A DNA stretch of 64,000 bases, from contig CM063113.1 in assembly GCA_031841125.1 (NCBI GenBank), positions 63,605,211 through 63,669,210 of the forward strand, in the 5' to 3' direction. This stretch comes from Acanthococcus lagerstroemiae. Taxonomy: Eukaryota; Arthropoda; Insecta; Hemiptera; Eriococcidae. The first letter of the stretch is position 1. The number at the start of each line of letters is the position of its first letter. Below are positions 1 to 12,178 of this stretch, in pieces. The translations under genes and the position numbers were made by a program. Under the pieces are notes generated by a model. It was not told where the DNA came from, ran no database searches, and saw nothing but the letters and a program-made list of their open reading frames with translations.

Positions 1-918
1 CTGCCGCCGCCGATTTACCTGTCTGTATTATCAGTGTTAACGGTCGGTTGTACGATTTTTTTTTTCTTCTTCTTTTCTTTTCTTTTTCCCAATGTCGTTC
101 ATTCTTTCATTTTGAAAACTGGTTGAACTCGTGTGCGATGAAAAATCGGAGCCGTACAGTATACATGTTCGAGTGTGTGTAGTGTAATCTGATACGAATG
201 TGTCACGTCGGGTCGCAGTCGACGAAAAATACGTTTTTAACGTAGAATGGGACGAACCTGCTGCTGTATCAAATACCAGTTAGCTTGTAGGTTTGTGCTG
301 TCTGTGCACACTGCACAGACATATCTATCTGTACTGTACACACTCGCACTAATATTAATATACTGTGTGTAGGTATATAGATAGGTATATGTGATCTGAT
401 AGGCGGTGTACTACCAGCTCGCGGAGCTGTCTGCAGGTCGTCAGATAAAATGTATTCACTGGTTTTATGTGTGCATATGCATGTCTAGGTACAAACTATA
501 TTGTTCTGCGAAAAAATTTTCCTCAGTTTCAATTCTGCGTGTACGCGAAATTCGAGTAGCAAAAGCGCGTGACAGTGTACATTTTTTGTGAAGAAAAAAT
601 CGGCAGGTAGTAAGACTTGAATTAGGAGTGGATCTAGTCGCAATAAATACGTTATATTTCGTCAGTTCACAAATTTTAATAAAGACAGTACGAATATAAA
701 AATACGTTATACCATAATATCAGGACGTCAAACTTCTAGCGAGCCGAAACGTTGCAATAAAAAGTAAAAAAACGAAAAACGACGAATCGACGAGAAAATC
801 ACGTATACTACGAACAAGGAACAAACCCGAACACATGGACGGAGTGAATCTGGATCGCTGCTTTGAAATTGGTATTAACACCATAAACGTTTATACACAA
901 AGCCAACAGTAAGAACTG
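1..918. other. Non-coding stretch, no gene seen
   Basis: I see no credible gene or element here. It contains pyrimidine-rich runs near 60-95 and several short AT-rich imperfect repeats. All open frames are short and unlike known proteins. Confidence 0.5.
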
Positions 919-1062
919 AAGTCTAGTCCAGTTAAGAAACATAATTTTTTCACGGCGCTGATAACGTGTTCTCGAACTCGTCTGTCCCTCCTACTTCAAA
1001 ACACCCATATATCGATGTGTATTGCGGGTAGCCAGTTATGTTTCTCAACTGGACCAGACTTT
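919..1062. mobile_element. Small hairpin MITE with about 26-bp TIRs
   Basis: The two ends are inverted copies. The left arm begins AAGTCTAGTCCAGTTAAGAA at 919 and the right arm reads as its reverse complement ending at 1062, with three mismatches in about 26 bp. The 144-bp length and lack of an ORF fit a miniature inverted-repeat element. No target duplication is obvious, so the superfamily is undetermined. Confidence 0.6.
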
Positions 1063-2436
1063 ATAGACTACGGATTCGAAAATGGGCTCAACAGGGTGAG
1101 AAAGAAACAGTACCAACGCAAGTACCGGAATGTACTCAGAAAATGAAATAAAATTTGAATTCAGTGGGCCTAAATGTGGTTGAACGAACAACTTCGTACT
1201 CGCTGAACTATTCACTGGCACCTTCAACTTCAAGTTGGAAGCTTTTCAATGCTCACATTGGATCGCCTCCCTCAATAATTCCATTATTATTATTATCATT
1301 TCCGTTTTTGTTTTTTTCGACCTAAATGTTATTTTTCACGAGTAGTATATGTACTCATAATATATACGCGTACTAGCTTTTGGAAATCATTCAATACTTT
1401 ACGAACTGTTTATTCATTTCACCACGAGTAAAAATAAAATTGAAAATTCGAAGTTGTCTAGAATTAGTAGTGCTCCAACGAAGACCTGTAACTTTTTTCT
1501 TCCTTGTGTTTTTTGCTTCAGTTTTTCTATGAAATATGATGTATTGAAAAGTTACTTATTGTCGCGGTATCGTCCATTCTTCAAGGTTACCTCTGTAAAT
1601 ATTCTTATAATAATGGAGAGAATCAAAAGTTGGTAAATTGACCGTCGGTCGCAAAAATCGGTAAAAGTCGCGAATTGTTTCAACTGATGGCGGGCCATTC
1701 TCCATTACTTCTAAATTCCTTATTAACCTCGAGCATCAAAGCGTGGTTTCTCCCCTCACATAAATTGATAAAATAATATTTGAGAAAGAGCTGATAGTAT
1801 CTAAATGTACGTATAAAGAGGAAACACGTCGAATATTTTTTGTGCAAAGAATTGAATTAGCGTGAATGGAATAATTTGAACCTTATTGATAAGTCAAACG
1901 ATACGGTCGCGAAAACACAAAGTAATATTTTGATTCGATTTTCGACTTATGATTGAAGTGAAATGGTGAAGGAAAATGCTATCAAACCAACTTCCTTTTT
2001 TTTTCAGCATAATCGCAATACTTTTGGAAGAATACGTCGAGTAATCCAAATTGTTACCGAGTAATGTTGATATAATATGTATGCTGAAAGCTTTCGTTAT
2101 CCCCCGCCCCCATTGCCGCAGGTGCTTAAATAAACAGTTACCTGTTTTATTGTGTATAAATATTCTTTCTGATCACAAACAACTGAAGTTCTCTCTCGCA
2201 GATGTGCTACAATTCCTTCTCCACTTTGTTACTCAAACTTGAGATGTTACCATAACACGTTTTCTTGAGTACGGTGTAGGTCTGGGACAGAACCATAACT
2301 GAAAGGAATGCAGCAAGTAGGCTTATCCTTTCATCAAAATGTTGTCTGTGTCGGGCATTTTCATATAATTGAGAATGTACATACGTTAGAATAAGCTTCA
2401 AGAACTGAATTCGTTCTTGAAAATTATTAATTCAAT
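1063..2436. other. Non-coding stretch, no gene seen
   Basis: AT-rich sequence with short ORFs only. No splice-framed coding segment, RNA gene or repeat was recognised. Confidence 0.45.
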
Positions 2437-2448
2437 CCGTCTGGAACA

Positions 2449-2669
2449 GGGGTCTGGTTGGCCGAGTGGATAGCGCGCTGGTCTCGGAATCCGGGGGTTC
2501 CGGGTTCGAGCCAACGTAGCAACTGGCTACATTTCGATCTAGGTCAGTTTTTCGGAAAGAATTGAAGAGGGCTGAAACATTCCTAACAGCCTCCCCGGCG
2601 TCTCTGAAGTAATGCATGAAAGGGCGAATTCCAGGGCTCGGGCTGAGAGCAAAATTAGAAAAGAAAAAC
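2449..2669 (+). mobile_element. tRNA-derived SINE
   Basis: The head is tRNA-like (Leu/Ser type). An A-box-like TGGCCGAGTGG lies near 2459 and a B-box-like GGTTCGAGCC near 2502, the two internal RNA polymerase III promoter blocks. A non-tRNA body follows, ending in an A-rich tail near 2650-2668. The element is flanked by a near-perfect direct repeat, CCGTCTGGAACA (2437-2448) and CCGTCTGAAAC (2670-2680), as expected of a LINE-mobilised retroposon. A normal tRNA 3' half and acceptor stem are absent, so this is not a functional tRNA gene. Confidence 0.75.
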
Positions 2670-2680
2670 CCGTCTGAAAC

Positions 2681-3134
2681 TGATTGCGCGATCAGTGATC
2701 AGCCTTGGCCAACGTCAAATTCTTCAAATGCGAAGTTATTTCTTCACTTGGTAAGTAGTTACATTGACGAGAATGACAATTGAACATGGCTGCAACTTGC
2801 CTTTCTTGTTGTTGTTAAGGGAGGGGGATGGGGGTGCACTATTGGTAAAACGATAAAACATTTGTTTGAAAGCGTCAAAGATGTGTCCATTTTGTTTAGA
2901 AAGTATTTTGTCAGGACTACAGCCTTTTCTAGAGTCTCCTTTTCTGTTGTGCCTATACCATCAATAATGGTTTAGCCTCCAAAAACGTTCTCACTACTGA
3001 ATGTACTCACCAAGTGAAAAAACAACATTTTATTCGAAGAATTTTGAAAGATATATCACTTACACTTCTAAAATGCACAAAGAAAATTGGCTACCTTGAC
3101 AATCGAACAATCTGTTCGAGAGTAGTGAATTTTG
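2681..3134. other. Non-coding stretch, no gene seen
   Basis: A short G-rich run lies near 2819-2835. No gene or repeat was recognised. Confidence 0.4.
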
Positions 3135-4032
3135 CGAGGGTTGTGTGAAAAGTTTTGCACATTCGCGTGTATGTATTTTGACAACCAGTGCAAGTAGGGC
3201 GCTCCGTGCGGTGTCGTGTGAAAGCTGCATTCTTCTACTACACTCCATTCAAGTTTCATGAGATTTCGTTGTGATTTCACTTATCAGTTAATTTTATTTT
3301 CAAGTCTTCAAAATGCACCATGTCACTCAAAATGAAACAACGTATTGTCCCTGAATTTCTGACGGCGGAAAAGAACTTCTGGTCGTCGCTGGAGACGAGA
3401 GCTGGATTAGGTAGTCATTATGATCCACAAATGAAGAACCAGAGCCTCGAGTATCGTCATTCATATTCACCAAAACCGAGGAAGTTCCGTGTGCCAAAAA
3501 AGTTCTCCTGACTGTCTGCAAGTGGTGTCTATCTGACCGAATTCCTCAAACCAGGAGAAACAGCGAATGCTATGCGATATATTGAAACCGTACCAATTTT
3601 CTTCGGCGTGTTTGCACGTTGCGCATGCCCCGCAAACTGTTCTTCAAAGACTGAAATTCGACGTAGTACCCCATCCATCATACAGCCCTGATGTGGTGCC
3701 GTCAGATTTCCACTTCTTTCCGAGTACTCGTATGAAGGAAGATCTTAAGGGTATTCATTTTTTTTCTGACGACGCTGTCATCAACTCAGTAAAGCAATGG
3801 TTTCGAGATTTTGTCCAAAACAGTTCTTCACTGACGAAATGAAAAAAAAAAAACGGTTTTACGTTGGAAACAATGTATACGCTTAAACGGTGACTATGTT
3901 GAAGAACAAAGGTAGTATTTTGCAGAAATTTTATAAATTGAATGGTCTTTCGCATCGATTCTGTCGGAAGTAGATACAACCCTTCATTCTCGAGGTAAAT
4001 GCGACTGTGCAAAACTTTTCAGTCAACCTTCG
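3135..4032 (+). mobile_element. Internally deleted mariner element
   Basis: Terminal inverted repeats of 31 bp match at 27 positions: left 3135-3165, with core GAAAAGTTTTGCACA, and right 4002-4032. TA follows the right end, as expected for the TA target of Tc1/mariner; the left TA has decayed. The span is about 900 bp against about 1.3 kb for a full mariner. Together with the transposase content this shows a large internal deletion. Confidence 0.85.
3320..3915 (+). pseudogene. Broken mariner transposase
   Basis: Mariner transposases are about 345-residue DDD enzymes that cut and paste DNA at TA sites. This copy keeps a short N-terminal piece (KQRIVPEFLTAEK) and jumps directly to mid-protein sequence (HYDPQMKNQS, PKPRKFRVPKK). 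It stops at 3511 and resumes at 3567 in another frame through the YSPD..PSDFHFF block that carries the third catalytic Asp. The block normally reading HDNARPH here reads HVAHAP, so the second catalytic Asp is gone. A 3841-3854 A-run shifts the frame again before the C-terminal LNGDYVE motif, which ends at about 3915. It is plainly dead. Confidence 0.85.
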
Positions 4033-6925
4033 TAGTTAACCATTTTTAAATCTTGCACTTCAGCCTTAAAATTTTTTAATCGTTCCAGTATTCTATTCCG
4101 GCTCTTTAAATTTCATTTACTTGAGGGTAAAAAGAAAGAGGCTTGCTCTGTTGCTTCGCGCTATGCCTGGTGTGTGTGTGGGGGGGGGGGGGGGGCTAGG
4201 TAATACAGTTTTTAATGCGAGTGAGAATTTTAGCTGCGATATTTTAATCACTAGTGGGTTTGTTGTGTCGAAACATTTTCCGTGTTTTTATAATCTGATA
4301 AACCAAAACGTGGAATTCTCCCTCGCATTGTGGCTGGTTGATTATCAGACTTGATGATTTGGAAAGGAGGGTGTAGGTGTTTATAAAAAGATTGAAACGA
4401 CCCAGCAGCCGTTTTTTCGAACGCCTATTGCGAGCCTGCTCTTCTAAGTAATTCACAGCGTAGACTTGGACCGCAACCACCGATGATAACTAATAACCGT
4501 GATGAAAAAATTTTGTTATTCATTAACCTCGAGTTGAATGATTACAGTCCAGGTAGTCCGAGTTTCAGAATCGAACATAAATCTTCATTTCATAGCTTTT
4601 CGTGTCACGTTCCAGTCATAAAATGAACAACGTTTTGACAGTATCGCGACGATTCCGACGTTATATTTTCTTTCTTTCTTTTTTCTTCGTATTTCTTTTT
4701 AATTTTATAAATTTTAATATGCGTGACGTATTATGATGAGCGAACCTCTGTCGCGTGTGCCTGTGATTCGACGATTTTGTTTGAAAGGACGAAGGGTTTA
4801 GGGTTCTGAGGAATGGTAAGAAAGAAATGAAAAATGAAAAATCGTGGCCGACTTCGACTGCTGATAGGGCTACGGACAAGAAATACTAATTAGTTCAAGA
4901 GGGCGCGTCCAAAAAGAGAAAAAAAGTTGTGAATGATTCAACTAAGAATTAAGGACTGTCCGACGTTTGTACCCAAAAATTCTGACAAATTAAAACTAAA
5001 TTGAATGTAAGTTTCCTGTTTTTTTGTATAAAAAATGTATTGTAAATCATATTTTAGATTTAAGTTGGACTACGTGAAGACTCGCGTAAGTCAGGAGAAA
5101 CAGGTAATAGGTTGGCTTGTAGTCCTGTAAGTTTGTTATCCATCTTTCGGAGATTCAGGCAAATAAGTATTATGACGAGAACAATAAATTATTGTTGTAA
5201 ATATTGTCTTTATTCTTCGTACTACTTATAATTTACAAAATACTGTTTAAAAAATATCCGTTTTTCTTCGGTAGCTATGAAAGTTTTGCTTTTAGGAGAC
5301 GAAAAAAGTTGTAAAATAAGAAGGATAAAGGAAAACAAACGAGGTCAGTTTATCGAGTATCAGTGGAGCTGTAATACGTAATAAGAAGAAGGTTAGAAAT
5401 TGAAAACTCCTATTTTTTTGGAAACTCTTCAAACTTTGACTGGCTAACTAAACTGAGGAAAAACTATGACCAAAGTAAGTCTCGTAACTTTTAGCAATTC
5501 GTGAACTCTTCAACTACAAATTAATTTGTAAGAAGTACGCTAATTCTATTAAAATTTAATAGAATCACCGTAATTTTGACCAGAATTCAATGAGAATTAC
5601 TGAAGTTTGTTTTTAGCGAGTACGTACTTCGTAAATTTTTGAACGTTAGGGATGCCAGAATTTCTGGCAGTAGGGCAGTCGAGAAGTGTTTTAGGGGGTA
5701 CAAAAATTTTTAATTTGAATCGACAAGCTGAAAACAAAATCTCAAAAACGGAGTTAACGAGCGAAAAATCTCCGTAAATTTCCAAAAATCTCCTAAATCT
5801 CGTCTGTCAACTGTGTCGAAGCGGTTTTTTATCAACTTGCTGCGTAGTTTTTGTTTTAATTTTATGCGGGACCTTGTTCAGATGCCACTGATTTCTATTA
5901 TTTCTTCGTACAACTTTCTGTAAGTGTTAGTAGTGAGTATTTGACCTACGTTCTTAATATTTCGTTGGTAAACCCATTCGATCGATTTGACTTGCGATGG
6001 ACACCCTAAGAAGACGCGAGACTCAGTTGCTATGTCTCAGTGACACCCATCGATTCTTGCGCAGTAATACATAGTTGAAAACATGTAAAATTTAAAGGGA
6101 CAACTAGTGTCTGGGTAACATGTTGTGAAGTTCGGTTTTAGATTGCTAGGGCTCGTGTCATGCGGAGCTTTCCAAAGAAATAACTTCGGAGACATTGTAC
6201 TTCTAGCCAATTCAGGGAATCTACTAACTGGTAAATTTCTTCATGCACCATAAAACTGGCCACCAGTCTTCCTCCATCGCTGAGAAACAATGCTGGAAAA
6301 GTCATTCAAAAAATTACGAAGTCTATTGCTTTGAAATCCAGAAAATCTAGATAAGAAGAGAGGTGTGGAGTCGATCAGATCGAGTGACAGCCAATAGGTC
6401 AGCTAGTCTACTGAAAGTCTGAAAGAAAGAATAGTTCATCATAGTCAGCTATGAATCGATAAAGTTTATTATTAATTTTTGTTTTGTTTTTTCAAATGAC
6501 TCGGGCCACTTTGCATACAAATTCAATTGAAATAGTGTATTATGATACAAGTGCGAAAAACCTAGTTTCGTGTGCGTGACACGATATTCTCTTTTACAAA
6601 TGTACGAAAAAGGCGATTTTGAGTCAGTGATTCGTGTAGTTTTTTAGAAAAATTAGAGGTAAATTTGGGAAACGGCAATCTATAATGTTGACGCTGAAGA
6701 CGGGAATGTAAGTTAGGTACCGATAAAATTAAAGGAAGTAGTTATTTAAGATTTCTTGTAAATTACACTGACTTTCATTAACAGAAATCAGAAAATTAGC
6801 ACTAATGTTGTCTGTGAAGAAGCAGTTTGGTCATCTATTGATACGAGAGTCGCATTTTAAATAATATGTATGTATTTTTGTGTGAGTTATGAAAAGGATG
6901 ACGTTAATTTGATATTCCTGTCTCT
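4033..6925. other. Non-coding stretch, no gene seen
   Basis: Mostly AT-rich sequence with a 16-base G run at 4180-4195. Only short unrecognised ORFs are present. No RNA gene or transposon end was identified. Confidence 0.45.
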
Positions 6926-7125
6926 AATATCGTATGTGGCAACTGGCTGGCATCTCAGAAAATACCAAATCATGTATTACACTACACAACAGCGTAAAAA
7001 ACAATGGAATGAGATTATGTGATTTTAGCTATATTTTGAATGCTGAATACGATGGCGTTAACCATTTTTCTCGAGAACCTCTCGTTTCCTGTGTTCAAAA
7101 TAAAAATTTAATCAAATTTTTCTAG
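6926..7125 (+). repeat. Diverged relative of the 37.9-kb long-TIR element
   Basis: From about 7035, sequence including GAATGCTGAATACGATGGCG and CATTTTTCTCGAGAA follows the same order as the left arm of the element at 37866-38230 (CAACGCTGAATACAGTGCCG, GTTTTTCTCTATC). AT-rich sequence containing GTGTTCAAAA comes next in both. Similarity is roughly two-thirds by eye. The second arm is not recognisable here, so this is probably a truncated copy. Confidence 0.35.
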
Positions 7126-7162
7126 TTTTATTCTTTTTTGTCGTCCACGGATAGGTACACTG

Positions 7163-7272
7163 ATGGTGTGGTGGGACGTATGGCGATGCACGCATGCCGA
7201 AGTGGCCCCTGTGACACCGCACCCCCGACACCGGAAATTACGCTTTCGAGTACTGTATCAGTGACCGGAGGG
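7163..7272 (+). repeat. GC-rich dispersed repeat, copy A
   Basis: About 110 bp that recurs in inverted orientation at 12071-12178, with roughly 85-90% identity by eye. Shared blocks include GTGTGGTGGGAC, TATGGCGATGCAC, AGTGGCCCCTG and ACACCGCACCCCCG. The family is unrecognised. Exon A at 9349 lies between the two copies. Confidence 0.7.
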
Positions 7273-7625
7273 ACGCTTTGAGGCCGGCCCGAGCCACCAT
7301 TTCTCTTCCCGTAACGGTGCGCGCGTCCTACCAGGGCCACCATGGGATTCCCTACTGACCGAGGTCCGCACTCCTTGAGCGCTCGCCTGGAATTCAGGTC
7401 CCTCACGGCCGGACGCACTGTCTCTCTTCACTCACCCCTCACCTCCTCGTCTTGGTCGGTGTGTCGACGCAGCCAGGTGGTGACGACGGGTGAGTCCTGC
7501 CGGTGGGTCCGCAACGCAGCTGCAGCAGCTCTTCTATTCTAAGATGGTACAGAGTTCCCCTCCTGTTCGATGGTGTGGGCCGAGCTTGGTAAATCGCCGG
7601 CCCTCTGTCTCGACCATTCTTTTCT
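7273..7625. other. GC-rich block adjoining copy A
   Basis: Much richer in GC and CpG than its surroundings and open in several frames, but without recognisable protein motifs. It may be the unshared remainder of the element that contains copy A, or local CpG-rich upstream DNA of the exon at 9349. The sequence does not decide. Confidence 0.3.
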
Positions 7626-9348
7626 TCATGATATAGCTACACTGATACTGATAACAATACTGAACGCGCATAGTTAGTTATTTGATTAGTGGTATCATTT
7701 ATCCAAAAATCAACATTGGCATTAAATTCCTCGTTGAAAATACTTGTAGAATCATGTTCTCACATCATTGTTTTCTACAAAATCTCAAATTGTTGTGTAG
7801 CGTTATCAGTATACATATAGATACTATCAGTCACTTACTGATGTACGTGCTTTGGCAAGAACCGGAGTGCGGGAATTACTCTGCCGCGCCGTCTTTATTC
7901 TCAATATTTATGAATAAAACGTATTTGCCGTACAAAAAATAGAGATATTATGGGACACTTATGATTTGTAATTGGATATCGATGTTTGAAGAACGGCCGT
8001 GATCAAGGGCAAAGGCCATGGATTACAACATTTACAAGTTCCAACCTAAGCTCACTAGGTGCGTGGTGTTACGGAGTTGGTGATTATACACCACACCACC
8101 GAGTGCGTGTGCTGTACTATACCGCAGGGTCCATAATACCCTGCCGAGTCCGAGAAGCTGATGTGAGTTGTCGTTGTATTCTGGAGCATAACGGCCACAT
8201 GTTGATCAGTGCAGAGTGCAGACTGTAGACATCTTCGACGTCTCGTCGTTTCACGGCGCGAGAATTTTCCTCTGTAGGCTCAACAGTGTTCTGTTCTTGT
8301 TGTCTGTTAAAAACGTTATTGTGTGCGTGTATGATGTACGTTCGGACAGTACGCATGTGGTATGTCTGTACGTAATATACCCAGTATGTACAGTTTATCT
8401 CTTTCCTCACCCCGTGTTTTGCGCGCTCCTCGTCTAATTCTACAACTCGTCCTGTACATCCATCTCACTCGGTTGTTCGTACTCACGTCTTTCGCGTTCT
8501 CGTTCTCGTGACTCCGTGTCACACGCACGCGCACACACACACACACACACACACAACCCGCTCTCTCTTGCTAGATTTCTGTCGGCTGTTTCGTTGTGTG
8601 GAAGCAGCGCGAGCACCGACGGAGACAGCAGCAGCAAAAAACGGTTTTTACAGCTGAGAACAGCCCGTGAACAGCCGTGGCGGCGGGCGGGTTTCTTTTT
8701 CATTCATAGCACTGTGATCCTCGCGCGTCCCCCGGGCCGTGTGTCTTCGTTGTCGTCGTAGTCCTGGTCGTTTCTTCGCTCTCCGACACCTTCCATTCAT
8801 AATGTTCTTGAGCCCCCTCCACCGCTCGATGCTTATTCTTTCATTCTGTACCCATTCACAAATCTGTTCCAAACACAACATCATTCACAATTCTCTCTCG
8901 TGGAGCAGCAACGCTACGCTCTGTTTTAGCTATGTGAGTCGTCGATCTGGCGGTGGTCGTCCAGTTACGCGTTATTTATTTATTTATATCTTGTATTTAT
9001 TATTTTTTTCTGTTGTTTTTTCTCGCTGTTTCTCTCCCGTTGTCTTTCCCCTGCTTCTTGGCCGGTGTGTATGTGCGTCGGTGTTCATAGTGGCTCCTCG
9101 CTACTAGTCGCTAAGATATATGAAATCTAATTATAGTCGATAAATTGAAAATTCGTTCTTCGAAAATACCTAAATCAGTACGAATAGTTGATACGGTGAT
9201 ATTTTTCGGTTTCGAGTGTTTTTGGTGACTTACAGTTGTTTGCTCGAGGTACAATACGAAAATATCGATGCGATGATGCACTCGTGTTCATTTCTCCGAA
9301 TCAACTGTGTGTAGTTTTCAAGCTCTGAAAACGCATACAACATTCAGC
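7626..9348. other. Upstream/5'UTR candidate region of the exon at 9349
   Basis: No protein gene was recognised. The stretch 8050-9100 is pyrimidine- and CpG-richer than the background and could contain the promoter and 5' untranslated exon sequence. I could not place a TATA box or initiator with confidence. An in-frame TGA at 9274-9276 bounds the coding frame upstream. Confidence 0.35.
8527..8556. repeat. (CA)n microsatellite
   Basis: A run of CA dinucleotides preceded by related CACGCACGCG sequence. It explains the repetitive ORFs called on both strands here. Confidence 0.95.
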
Positions 9349-9426
9349 ATGACGATGGATTCGGTACCGTCCAGTATTAAACTGTCAGATTCGCCGAAGA
9401 AGGTGAAACATGTGAAAAAAGTTTTG
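9349..9426 (+). CDS. Putative first coding exon of a transcription-factor-like gene
   Basis: An ATG at 9349 (A at -3) opens 26 codons, starting MTMDSVPSSIKLSDSP and continuing with a Lys-rich basic stretch KKVKHVKKVL. The exon ends exactly at a GTGAGT donor (9427) in phase 0. The reading frame has an in-frame TGA 72 bp upstream and no intervening ATG, so 9349 is the first possible start; the Met at 9355 (ACGATGG) is an alternative. The next phase-compatible exon is 32206-32350, giving a 22.8-kb intron. Serine-proline and basic content suits a nuclear protein N-terminus. Pairing with exon B is inferred from phase and strand only; no transcript evidence is available. Confidence 0.5.
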
Positions 9427-9432
9427 GTGAGT

Positions 9433-12070
9433 CGTTTCGTGCAGCTGTAATAGTCGTAAGATTCGTAACCGTTTCAGGCTCACTTTGGGTTGGAGAGGAA
9501 TCTTGCCAGGCAGAGGAGATGGCAGAAATTGTCTTCCCAGCATGCCCTAGAATTGAACCTTTTTGGTCATCTGTGTTTGCGTGATATGCAAATAGTACAG
9601 GAGGACGAATAAAAATAAATATCCACTTATCCGTGCCTAAAACTTGATTCAGTGAGGGTACTGCGCAGACGTTTGACTCAGACCCATCGATGACGCTGAG
9701 ATTACTCTGAGCTTTACTCGTGTTCGGCAGAAATTTGGACGTTTGCGGTGGCGATTACAGGTCTCGATGTGGGTAGTATAGATACCGGATAGGTTGTCTT
9801 TACTGCTTGCCACTCGCCCTGTTTCTCGATCATGCGTTACTGTCTCGCGAAGAACTGACTACTGGTCACCAACTAGAAATCGCAAGTACATTATACGTGC
9901 TCTGCTCGAACAATCGATATGCTACCCGTCCTGACAGTACGTGCTATCTATCAAATTTGATATTGTCCTTACCAAAAAACCTGTCGAGAAATGTAGCACT
10001 ATCCTAAAACTATGTCTACTTCAATCGTACTACACTAGCCGATTCTTTCCACCGCGATCCATCTTCTTAATGAAACAAATCATACGAGTGATTCTTACAG
10101 AAGTATACGCTTTTTTTCGAAATACACTTCGAGTCGTCGGTTCTGATATGTATTTTCAAAATTGAGGTGTGCATACTTGAATCATCTGCAGAGTATGCAA
10201 CACTCATGTTTTTGCTTCGAAACTAAAATGGTGAAAGAGGGAGCTGGGTACAAAAACTGTTCTCATTCTGGCCTACGTCGAGTACTGAGTTGGTCGACTT
10301 AATCCTTGATCTTGGTGGAAAAGAATGAGACTTTCTGGTTGCATCCTGTAGGTTAAAACTTTATTCGAGTATCCAGTATTTTCCTTCTCTTATACCCAAA
10401 TTACTAGTAGAATCACTGGCCAAGCCGGATGGTTTTAACAGACAGTTCGATTAGGGAGACTTGTATTACCATTCTTCATTTTCACAGTAACGACGAAACA
10501 GACGGGAGAACTTGATACTTCGCCTCACATTTTTCTATGATTTTCTGAAGTAGATTGAAAGAGAAGACTATATGAATAGCCGCCTTCTTCCCCGCTTGAA
10601 AAACATAAGGAGAAAAATTTGAGAACGGGCAAGCAGACCAACGAGTAAACAAACCGACAGACCAACAAACAAACGAAGGGAGCAAGGTTCTTGTAACTTT
10701 AGAAGGGTGGAGGTTGGACCATTATTTAGCAAGGCGCAAAGACGTCAATGACGTCACTGAAGTGCCAATCACAGGCCGCGTTTCTCGATCTTTACTCATA
10801 ATTGGTGCCCTCCCATATTTTTCTGTTATTCTTACGACGTACAACATTCAGTTGACTACCGTAAAGAAAAGAAGAAATTAATAAAAAAAAAAAAAACCTC
10901 TACAGCAAAAATTATTTTTCCATTACTTCCTTATGAAGTGAATTCCGGCGCAGGTGAGACATGAACAATTGTTGTGGGTTGCCTACCCGAATGAGCCAAT
11001 CTTCTCTAGTTCATTAGAACCTTGCGAAGGAATAAGTAATGAGGCGCGTAGGTGTAGCACCGAAAAAGGACCGACACTAGTTAACACAGGGCTCGGGAGC
11101 AAAGATGCCGAATCCAAAAGCCAAGATCTCACTAACTATTCGATTCGAGTCAAAGGAATGTATGAGATGAACTTCGTTTTCCTAACATGCTGAAAGTTGT
11201 AAACTATCAGTTTAGCGTATTTGTTAAGTGTGAGGTAAAATATAAGCGCGCTGGTAAAGTATACAATTTGTAAGTAAATAGCCCAACGAAAATGACAGTA
11301 GTTAACAAATTTCTCTCTACCCGTTCAACTTACCATCAGTTAAGGTCCATAGCTGCGTAGGATAACGATTTAGGAACATGTCCGCATGAAAACGCCAATG
11401 CACATAGCACGCTGAGCAATTGCGCATGCGCAAATTGTCGTGTATTGTACACAGTAACTACTTTGCGCACGCGCAGTTTAATCTGCCGCTTCATTCGGGC
11501 TCTTACATCGTCCTATACACGTATTAAGACATTTTTTCTAATGCCCTTTTGAAGAAATATCGGTTCATTCTATCCTGTTTAGTCTGTTGTACTTGCTGCG
11601 AAAATATCGCAAACGATTTTCAACTTTCGTTCTTTTGCGATAGCATTATTATCATACTGCGCGTTACAAAAGTCAGTAATTTATGTCTTATCAAATCGCC
11701 GCAGAACCAACAGGTTGTCATTTCTGTTCGCCGTAACTATGACTTTGATAGTACGAAGTAGACCACCACAAAAAGTGTTGAATGACGTTGGAACTTCTTT
11801 GTTACAATATTCTACATATTATTCTATTATGGGTACGATGTGGTTTCGTATTTGCAACGATGTAAAAAGGATGTAAAGTAATTAGCTCGTTTTTATTTGT
11901 GCCCAAGTTTTCCTACCACCAATTTCAGATCCCCGACTTTCAGTTGATGCAGAAATTACTCGTACAGAAATTCACTATTCTCCAATCAAACGATCCGGTC
12001 GAAGCCTATGCTAGTAATAACCCTTCCTCGTAGTATGTTGGATTTAAAATAGAGACACCACTATTTACCT
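9433..12070. other. Non-coding stretch, no gene seen
   Basis: No credible exon or element. A perfect palindrome TTGCGCATGCGCAA at 11420-11433 matches the NRF-1-type GCGCATGCGC motif, and a related GCGCACGCGC lies at 11465-11474. A G/C-poor remainder surrounds them. Confidence 0.4.
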
Positions 12071-12178
12071 GCCCTCGGCACTGATGCGATGCCCGAAAGG
12101 GTGTTTCCGGTGCCGGGGGTGCGGTGTCTCAGGGGCCACTTTGGCATGTGTGCATCGCCATATGTCCCACCACACCAT
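12071..12178 (-). repeat. GC-rich dispersed repeat, copy B (inverted)
   Basis: Reverse-complement counterpart of 7163-7272, sharing the GTGTGGTGGGAC, GGCGATGCAC and GGGGGTGCGGTGTC blocks. It is embedded in AT-rich DNA with abrupt edges, which suggests an inserted fragment. The identity of the family is unknown. Confidence 0.7.

Noticed and set aside
2449..2525. tRNA gene
   Set aside because: A- and B-box-like blocks are present but the 3' half cannot form an acceptor stem. The A-rich tail and flanking duplication identify a SINE.
8440..8703. Overlapping ORFs on both strands with Cys-Val or His-Thr runs
   Set aside because: Products of the CA microsatellite and flanking simple sequence.
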